From positions 1 through 12,517 of the forward strand of contig JAPULF010000059.1 in NCBI GenBank assembly GCA_027295245.1: a stretch of 12,517 bases of DNA. Reading direction: 5' to 3'. Source of the DNA: Planctomycetota bacterium (lineage in GTDB: Bacteria; Planctomycetota; Phycisphaerae; UBA1845; UTPLA1). Under the pieces are notes generated by a model. The model made no database searches. It saw nothing but the letters and a program-made list of their open reading frames with translations, and was not told the origin of the DNA. Of this stretch, positions 8,097 to 12,517 are shown in pieces (the stretch's first letter is position 1; the number at the start of each line of letters is the position of its first letter). A program made the position numbers and the translations under genes.

Positions 8097-9023
8097 TCAT
8101 GCTCGCGCCTTGATCATGTGGGCCCGCGACGACAAGTAGCTTCGCAACGCCACGTCCAGCGGATCGGTGGTGGACAAACCCACGTAGTCGATTCGCTGGT
8201 TGGTACACACGTTGCGAATCCGCGCAATGAAGCCGTTGACCGCCTCCAGATAGGACGTCCGAAGCGACTGCGGGTCGGCAAGCAGGGTCAATTCGGGGGC
8301 CTCCAGGCCCTCGAACATCGTATTGTCCTGAAACGGAAACTCGCGCTCGTCGCGGTCCAGCACGTGCATCACGATCACGTCGCGGTCCCCGTGTCGAAAT
8401 CGCCGCAGCCCCCGCAACACGTCCTCCACGTCCGCCAGCAAATCCGACACCACCACCACCACGCCCTTCGACGGCAACTCCGCCTCGATCCGCTCGAACA
8501 TGGCGGTCGACTGCGTCGGCATTTCCAACCGGGCACGATCGATGTGCTCGATCAAGGAGCGCACGTGTGCGTGATTCGAAAGCGCCGGCACGCTGGTTCG
8601 AATGTCGTTGTCGAACATCGTCAGACCGACCGCATCCTGCTGGTGAATGAGAAGGTAGGCCAGCGACGCCGCCACGGTGGCCGCGTATTCGAATTTGGTC
8701 ATTCGCCCGCTTTCGACCTGGTGATCGGGATAGCGCATCGAACTCGAACAGTCCAAGACGATCTGACACCGCAGATTCGTTTCTTCCTCGAACTGCTTGA
8801 TGTAAAAGCGGTTCGTCTTGCCGTAGACCCGCCAGTCCAGATGCCGGATATCGTCGCCCGGCACGTATTCTCGATGCTGGGCGAATTCCACCGAGTATCC
8901 GTGATACGGGCTGCGGTGAATGCCGCTGACAAAACCGGTGACTACGGAACGGGCCCGGAATTCGAGGTCGTTGATCTGCGCCAACACCTCGGGTTTTAGA
9001 AATCGCTTACCGTCTGTCGGCAT
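8097..9023 (-). CDS. DUF58 protein with von Willebrand A core
   Basis: This 308-residue protein matches the DUF58 family over its whole length. The signature VPGDDIRHLDWRVYGKT lies at about residues 54-70, followed by KQFEEETN near 76-83. A vWA core follows, with a complete MIDAS-like DCSSS (91-95) and a second acidic motif VVSDLLAD (191-198). The MIDAS binds a divalent metal and usually mediates protein contact. There is no membrane segment or signal peptide, so it is probably cytoplasmic and acts with the MoxR ATPase encoded just upstream. DUF58 proteins accompany MoxR in Bat and related loci, but their biochemical action is unknown. The ATG at 9023 is the only upstream start that keeps the conserved N-terminus. 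No Shine-Dalgarno precedes it, and a GC-rich hairpin lies close by. The gene is 62 bases after moxR and 54 bases before the BatA-like gene. Confidence 0.93.
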   Translation of the reverse strand: MPTDGKRFLKPEVLAQINDLEFRARSVVTGFVSGIHRSPYHGYSVEFAQHREYVPGDDIRHLDWRVYGKTNRFYIKQFEEETNLRCQIVLDCSSSMRYPDHQVESGRMTKFEYAATVAASLAYLLIHQQDAVGLTMFDNDIRTSVPALSNHAHVRSLIEHIDRARLEMPTQSTAMFERIEAELPSKGVVVVVSDLLADVEDVLRGLRRFRHGDRDVIVMHVLDRDEREFPFQDNTMFEGLEAPELTLLADPQSLRTSYLEAVNGFIARIRNVCTNQRIDYVGLSTTDPLDVALRSYLSSRAHMIKARA

Positions 9024-9032
9024 TGCTGCGTC

Positions 9033-9055
9033 GGCGGCGCAAACACGCGACCGCC
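9033..9055 (-). other. Possible hairpin before the DUF58 start
   Basis: GGCGG plus CGC at 9033-9040 can pair with GCG (9047-9049) and CCGCC (9051-9055), with one bulged A at 9050 and a 6-base loop, giving an 8-pair GC-rich stem. On the transcript its base lies 9 bases upstream of the DUF58 ATG. It could affect ribosome access or RNA processing. There is no T-run, so it is unlikely to be an intrinsic terminator. Confidence 0.35.
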
Positions 9056-9081
9056 GTGGGCCGCGCCGTGTGGGCCGCGCC
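9056..9081. repeat. Tandem repeat, period 14, just after the MoxR stop
   Basis: GTGGGCCGCGCC occurs at 9056-9067 and again at 9070-9081, separated by GT, giving 1.9 copies of a 14-base unit. It fills nearly half of the 62-base gap between the MoxR and DUF58 genes. Its role is unknown; it may simply reflect slippage in GC-rich sequence. Confidence 0.8.
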
Positions 9082-9085
9082 TCCC

Positions 9086-10162
9086 CTAAGCGTCGATTGC
9101 CTTGTTAACCCGTTCGTCCTTCAGGAGGCCGCCGCTGTGCGGCTCCGTATCGGCCAACAAGTCCTCAACCAGTCGATCGGTTGTATAGCCCTCGGCCTGG
9201 GCGGCGAAGTTCGTGACGATCCGGTGTCGCAGAACCGGCGGCGCCACGGCACGAATGTCTTCCGTCGAAACGTAGAAGTTCCCTCGAAGCGCCGCCCGGG
9301 CCTTGGCGCCCAGAATCAGGAACTGCACCGCCCGCGGCCCCGCGCCCCAGGTCACGTTCTTGGCGACGAAATCGGGAACGTTGGCCTCGCCCGGCCGCGT
9401 CTTGCGTACGAGATCCAGGGCGTGACGCACGATCGGAGCCGCCGCCGGAATGCGCCGCACGACGGATTGGGTCTCGAGAATGTCCTCGGCGCTGATGACC
9501 TTCGACACCTCGCAGTCGTATTCCGCGGTGGTCTTGGTGGCGATCTCGAATTCCTCGTCATAGCTGGGATACCCGATGTAAATCTTGAACATGAAGCGAT
9601 CCTGCTGCGCCTCCGGAAGGGGATAGGTCCCTTCCTGTTCGATCGGGTTCTGCGTCGCCAGCACGAAGAACGGCGCATCGAGCGGATGTCGCACGCCGCC
9701 CACCGTCACCTGTCGTTCCTGCATCGCCTCCAGCATGGCCGCCTGCGTCTTCGGCGGCGTCCGGTTGATCTCGTCCGCGAGAATCAGGTTCGCGAAGATC
9801 GGTCCCGGCAAAAACTTGAACGCCCGATTGCCGGTGGCCTTGTCCTCGGCGATGACTTCCGTTCCGGTCACGTCGCTCGGCATCAAGTCGGGGGTGAATT
9901 GAATGCGATTGAAGGACAACGACATGCTCTTCGCCAGACTCGATATCATCAACGTCTTGGCGAGCCCCGGGACGCCCTCGAGGATGCAATGGCCGCCGGA
10001 AAACAGCGCGATCAGAAGCTCTTCGATGACCGCATCCTGCCCGACAATGATCTTCCGCAACTCGTCGCGCAGACGCTTGTGCGTGGCCCGAAGTTTCTCC
10101 ACGGCCTCTAAATCGGCGCCGCTGGCGCCCTGTTGTTCCGGCGCGTCGCGTGTATCCGTCAT
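9086..10162 (-). CDS. moxR: MoxR-family AAA+ ATPase
   Basis: The protein has 358 residues, a normal length for MoxR (about 320-350) plus a short acidic N-terminal tail. Visible motifs are Walker A GVPGLAKT (63-70), Walker [10 protein letters not shown] (about 126-134), sensor 1 ATQNP (169-173), an arginine-finger segment EAQQDRF (184-190) and sensor 2 GAGPRAVQ (273-280). All catalytic residues are present, so it should hydrolyse ATP and form a hexameric ring in the cytoplasm. MoxR proteins act as chaperone-like remodelers, usually of vWA proteins or of metal-containing complexes encoded next to them. Here the direct neighbours are a DUF58 protein and two vWA membrane proteins, which fits the MRP-type MoxR arrangement of Bat loci. 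The start was chosen from the Shine-Dalgarno and the conserved N-terminus; an upstream in-frame ATG would add 77 residues that overlap the previous gene. The C-terminal part corresponds to the AAA lid domain. Confidence 0.95.
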   Translation of the reverse strand: MTDTRDAPEQQGASGADLEAVEKLRATHKRLRDELRKIIVGQDAVIEELLIALFSGGHCILEGVPGLAKTLMISSLAKSMSLSFNRIQFTPDLMPSDVTGTEVIAEDKATGNRAFKFLPGPIFANLILADEINRTPPKTQAAMLEAMQERQVTVGGVRHPLDAPFFVLATQNPIEQEGTYPLPEAQQDRFMFKIYIGYPSYDEEFEIATKTTAEYDCEVSKVISAEDILETQSVVRRIPAAAPIVRHALDLVRKTRPGEANVPDFVAKNVTWGAGPRAVQFLILGAKARAALRGNFYVSTEDIRAVAPPVLRHRIVTNFAAQAEGYTTDRLVEDLLADTEPHSGGLLKDERVNKAIDA

Positions 10163-10165
10163 GGT

Positions 10166-10173
10166 CTCCTCTT
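10166..10173 (-). promoter_or_regulatory. Shine-Dalgarno AAGAGGAG of the MoxR gene
   Basis: The purine run AAGAGGAG ends 3 bases before the ATG at 10162-10160, with its AAGAGG core 5 bases away. It is the strongest ribosome binding site near this gene. It favours the start at 10162 over the in-frame ATG at 10393, which would overlap the C-terminus of the upstream gene. Confidence 0.65.
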
Positions 10174-10182
10174 CATGATTAG

Positions 10183-10199
10183 GGAATCGACCTGATTCC
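10183..10199. repeat. Short inverted repeat upstream of the MoxR gene
   Basis: GGAATC and GATTCC are perfect 6-base arms around a 5-base spacer. The repeat sits 21 bases before the MoxR ATG, in the 121-base gap 10163-10283. It could be an operator or a small RNA hairpin. No run of T follows, so it is not a typical terminator. I could not identify convincing -35 and -10 boxes in the gap. A match of this size can arise by chance. Confidence 0.3.
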
Positions 10200-10283
10200 T
10201 CGTTTCGCCCTCGAAGCTGCCTCGCCCATCGACTCCGCGCTCGGCCGGTCGATGCGCCCAATCCATGGTACCACCTCTCGCCG

Positions 10284-11342
10284 CTAGCGTTGCATGATCG
10301 GTAGATACCCGTCCGGCAACTGGAGAATGACCAGCGCGATCGCGGTGCCATAGACACGGCCGACCGAGTCCCCGTCCCAGGAACCATCTTCATTTTGAGT
10401 GTTCAGGAGATAGTCGCGAATCTTCGGAAAGTAATCGTCCCATTCCTTGTCGCCGGCCAGATACATCACTTGGGCCATGTAGAAATGGGCATAAAAGTAG
10501 TGGCCCCAGACGCCCTGGCGCGTGTTGCCGACACCGATGTTGCGCTTGCAGTATTCGAGTGCCTTCAACGCCATCGGGTTGTCGTATTCTCCGGCATTGA
10601 ACCAGCAGGCCACCGCCGCCGCCGTGATCGGGGCCCGCGGATCCGACATGCCGACGCGATAGGCAATACCGCCGCTCGGAAGAAAGGATTTCTCCAGATA
10701 ATCCATCGCACCGTCTATGACCTTTTTGGGGACCGCAATTCCGGCGTTGCGCGCCGCCCGAAGGGCCTGTACCTGCGTGATCGTCACCGATCCCTCGTCC
10801 CCGCGCATGTCGGGCGTATACAGCCACCCGCCCAAACGGCTCTGCGACCGCTCCGTCAGGGCGACCCCTTTTTGCAAACACCACCGAATCTGATTCAGAC
10901 GCTCTTCGTCTTCCTCCATGCCGTAGACCTGCGCCAGAAACAGCATCGCGAAGCCGTGCCCGTACATCGACCGCGACTCTTCATCGCCGCGCCGGCATAT
11001 CAATCCGTTGCTTTGCGGCGAACGCACCAGATAGGTCAGTGATTTGCGGAGTAGCGGGGCGTGTTCTCCCTGCGTCGGCGTGCTGCCGGAAGCCAGAACG
11101 CCCAGGCTCGCCAGCGACGTCATGGTGACCGGATAACTGCCGTAGTGGCCCTCGCTGCGCCACGATCCGTTGCCGCCCTGCTTCGACGCCAGAAACGAAA
11201 GCCCCTTCTTGACCGCGGCCTCGCATTCGGGAGTCACGTGCCGCGGACGCCGCGTTTCGGCCTGCGCGCCGATACCGCCCAAGGTGGCAAACAGCGCCGT
11301 CGTCAGGATCCTGCAGGCTATGGTTAGGGTTCGAGTTGTCAC
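10284..11342 (-). CDS. Exported prenyltransferase/squalene-oxidase repeat protein (alpha/alpha barrel)
   Basis: This 352-residue protein starts with GTG. Residues 1-28 look like a Sec signal peptide: basic start, hydrophobic core, and AQA before the likely cleavage site. The mature part is a chain of helical repeats of the terpenoid cyclase/protein prenyltransferase fold. Two QW-type motifs are clear, QGGNGSW near residues 55-61 and QNEDGSW near 316-322, with a related GGW at about 171-173. The DXDD motif of class II cyclases (squalene-hopene cyclase) is absent; the nearest string is EWDD near residue 300. The protein is also about half the length of a full cyclase. Catalysis of terpene cyclisation is therefore unlikely, and a periplasmic binding or structural role is my inference. 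Proteins of this type are common in Planctomycetota near MoxR loci. The start overlaps the preceding stop by 4 bases. A 121-base gap separates it from moxR. Confidence 0.85.
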   Translation of the reverse strand: MTTRTLTIACRILTTALFATLGGIGAQAETRRPRHVTPECEAAVKKGLSFLASKQGGNGSWRSEGHYGSYPVTMTSLASLGVLASGSTPTQGEHAPLLRKSLTYLVRSPQSNGLICRRGDEESRSMYGHGFAMLFLAQVYGMEEDEERLNQIRWCLQKGVALTERSQSRLGGWLYTPDMRGDEGSVTITQVQALRAARNAGIAVPKKVIDGAMDYLEKSFLPSGGIAYRVGMSDPRAPITAAAVACWFNAGEYDNPMALKALEYCKRNIGVGNTRQGVWGHYFYAHFYMAQVMYLAGDKEWDDYFPKIRDYLLNTQNEDGSWDGDSVGRVYGTAIALVILQLPDGYLPIMQR

Positions 11343-12517
11343 CGTTTCTCCATGTTTCTGGGAATATCCATCGAAACGTCGCGATGGGCTTCCCGTTTCG
11401 CGAGAATACAGAATCCGTCCGGGGTAACCGCCACAAGCCGGTCGGCCGACATCAACACGTCCGTGACCATTCTGGATCGTTTGGGATCGCCGAACAGGGT
11501 CCTCGACTCGCTCGACCAGCCTCCGTCAAACTCGAAATAGCGGCCGATTCGCTCGAGATTCGACTTATCCAAGAGCACCATGGCCGAAAGCCGTACCTCG
11601 CTTTTCGGCGGCGGACGTGGATTGTCTCCCTCGTTGCCTTTCCAGCCCAAGTCATACAGGACCACGGGCAGGACAGACGACGACGCCGTCAACATGCGGG
11701 GGCTGATCATCGCATGGTCATACGGACCGTTCTCCCAAACTTCCGAGTCGTCCAGCGGGAAGGATACGATCTTATACCGTGGTGGATCGTCGTCGGTCTT
11801 AGCAAAAATCAGCAGCCGACCCTGCGACAGGCGATTGGCGGCGTCCGGCCAGTCGAGTGTCGCCCCGATCGGCGGCAATTCGAGATCCCCGATCTCGAGC
11901 TCCTTCACCATCTCGCCCGTCTCGGCCCGTACGACGGTGAAGCGATCGATGCCGTGGGTCACGCCGATGTGATGCTCGTCCAGCGTGATCAAATCCATGA
12001 CCCGTCTGCGGAACGGCATCTCCCACAATACCCGGCCCGTGACGATATCCCGCGCAACGACCCGTTTTCGGCCGTTTCGGAAAACCGCGCCGCCCGCCAG
12101 TGCTATACGCGCATCCTGATCTTTCTCTTCCGCGACAAACTCGCCTGAGTCAACCTGCTTGTCCCCCACCAACAACGAAAATTCCCGCACGATGCGGCCG
12201 CTGGTCGGATCCACCACCCACAACCACTGCGCGTTCACGTCGATGACCACCGCATGGCCGTCGACTTTCGCCAGCCGGCCCATGGGTCGCCTGTCGAATC
12301 GTCGTCGCCAGAGCGGGGCCGCGTCTTGCCGCGCCGGGATACCGACCAGCGTGTGTGCATCCGTCGATGCGATGATCATGCCCGAAACCGCCACCACGGA
12401 CGGCTCGGGAAGCGCTCCGAATTCTCGATTGATCGTCATGGGACGCCACATGCTGCGCCCGGTCGTCAGGCCGATTGCGTGAATCTCGCCTCCCAAGTCC
12501 AACGCCGCCACCCGCCC
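11339..12517 (-). CDS. PQQ-like beta-propeller protein, N-terminus outside the window
   Basis: The frame is open to the window edge, so 393 codons of the C-terminal part are visible. A GTG at 12511 could be read as a start, but it falls inside a typical propeller strand (GRVAALDL) and is more likely internal. Blade-like repeats recur through the protein: a hydrophobic strand, then Asp or Glu, a Gly turn and Trp or a hydrophobic residue. Examples are AALDLGGEIHAIGLTTGRSMW, shortened here to LTTGRSMW, then VVDPTSGRIV, ARDIVTGRVLW and VVRAETGEMV. Such repeats are typical of the PQQ_2/BamB-like propeller superfamily, which serves as a scaffold or binds PQQ in quinoprotein dehydrogenases. I see no dehydrogenase catalytic motif and no membrane segment, so a binding or scaffold role is more likely. 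Because the N-terminus is missing, a signal peptide cannot be judged. Its TGA stop is embedded in the GTG start of the next gene (GTGA), which implies translational coupling. Confidence 0.82.
   Translation of the reverse strand, partial: GRVAALDLGGEIHAIGLTTGRSMWRPMTINREFGALPEPSVVAVSGMIIASTDAHTLVGIPARQDAAPLWRRRFDRRPMGRLAKVDGHAVVIDVNAQWLWVVDPTSGRIVREFSLLVGDKQVDSGEFVAEEKDQDARIALAGGAVFRNGRKRVVARDIVTGRVLWEMPFRRRVMDLITLDEHHIGVTHGIDRFTVVRAETGEMVKELEIGDLELPPIGATLDWPDAANRLSQGRLLIFAKTDDDPPRYKIVSFPLDDSEVWENGPYDHAMISPRMLTASSSVLPVVLYDLGWKGNEGDNPRPPPKSEVRLSAMVLLDKSNLERIGRYFEFDGGWSSESRTLFGDPKRSRMVTDVLMSADRLVAVTPDGFCILAKREAHRDVSMDIPRNMEKR
11348..11351 (-). promoter_or_regulatory. Shine-Dalgarno GGAG deciding a GTG start
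   Basis: GGAG lies 5 bases before the GTG at 11342-11340, inside the last codons (Met-Glu-Lys-Arg) of the upstream propeller gene. It supports GTG as the true start of the following gene, which has no other suitable start codon ahead of its signal peptide. Confidence 0.6.

Noticed and set aside
8043..8099. DUF58 stop and BatA-like gene in the same frame, suggesting TGA readthrough or selenocysteine
   Set aside because: Both proteins have complete family-like ends and starts, the intervening codons are not conserved-looking, and I saw no SECIS-like element. The shared frame is coincidence.
10163..10393. N-terminal extension of MoxR by 77 residues
   Set aside because: It would overlap the C-terminus of the barrel gene, has no family similarity, and a good Shine-Dalgarno supports the ATG at 10162.
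10284..11342. Squalene-hopene cyclase involved in hopanoid synthesis
   Set aside because: It lacks the DXDD motif, is too short, has a signal peptide, and no isoprenoid gene lies nearby.
5781..12148. Long plus-strand open frames such as 5781-6926, 8118-8999, 9023-10111 and 11336-12148
   Set aside because: Each lies antisense to a gene with clear motifs. Their translations are Arg/His/Gly-rich without recognisable domains, as expected from high GC at third codon positions.
12509..12511. GTG as the start codon of the propeller gene
   Set aside because: The frame stays open to the window edge and the codons before it (Gly-Arg) continue a typical propeller strand, so the gene probably begins outside the window.

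Overview
The window is a high-GC bacterial segment in which every gene I can support lies on the minus strand. Transcription therefore runs from position 12517 down to 1. Eight genes fill almost all of it, and the gene at each end is cut by the window edge. No rRNA, tRNA, CRISPR array, insertion sequence or clear terminator is visible. The gene set, the protein architectures and the base composition suggest Planctomycetota. This is an inference, because related gene sets also occur in other Gram-negative phyla.

In transcription order the genes are as follows. (1) 12517-11339: a PQQ-type beta-propeller protein lacking its N-terminus. (2) 11342-10284: an exported alpha/alpha-barrel protein of the prenyltransferase/squalene-oxidase repeat type, whose GTG start overlaps the previous stop. 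(3) 10162-9086: a MoxR AAA+ ATPase. (4) 9023-8097: a DUF58 protein with a von Willebrand A (vWA) core. (5) 8042-5622: a BatA-like membrane protein with a vWA domain and a glutamine-amidotransferase-like fold. (6) 5492-2979: a second, larger membrane vWA/amidotransferase-like protein. (7) 2976-796: a DUF4175-like membrane protein with a C-terminal coiled coil. (8) 799 to the window start: an exported coiled-coil protein cut by the edge.

Genes 3 to 6 form the core seen in Bat (aerotolerance) and other MoxR-vWA loci. There, a MoxR ATPase is thought to remodel vWA proteins or metal-dependent complexes at the cytoplasmic membrane. Genes 7 and 8 extend this core into the periplasm with helical proteins. 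Genes 1 and 2 add an exported solenoid and a beta-propeller upstream. The 4-base overlaps (11339-11342 and 796-799) and a 2-base gap (2977-2978) argue for one transcript. Four larger gaps of 54 to 129 bases contain small hairpins or repeats that could tune expression inside the operon.

The biological task of this set is not established, and I do not assign one. The most notable points are the complete MoxR-vWA envelope system joined to a propeller and a solenoid, the catalytically empty amidotransferase folds in both large vWA proteins, and the absence of the cyclase DXDD motif in the squalene-cyclase-like protein.
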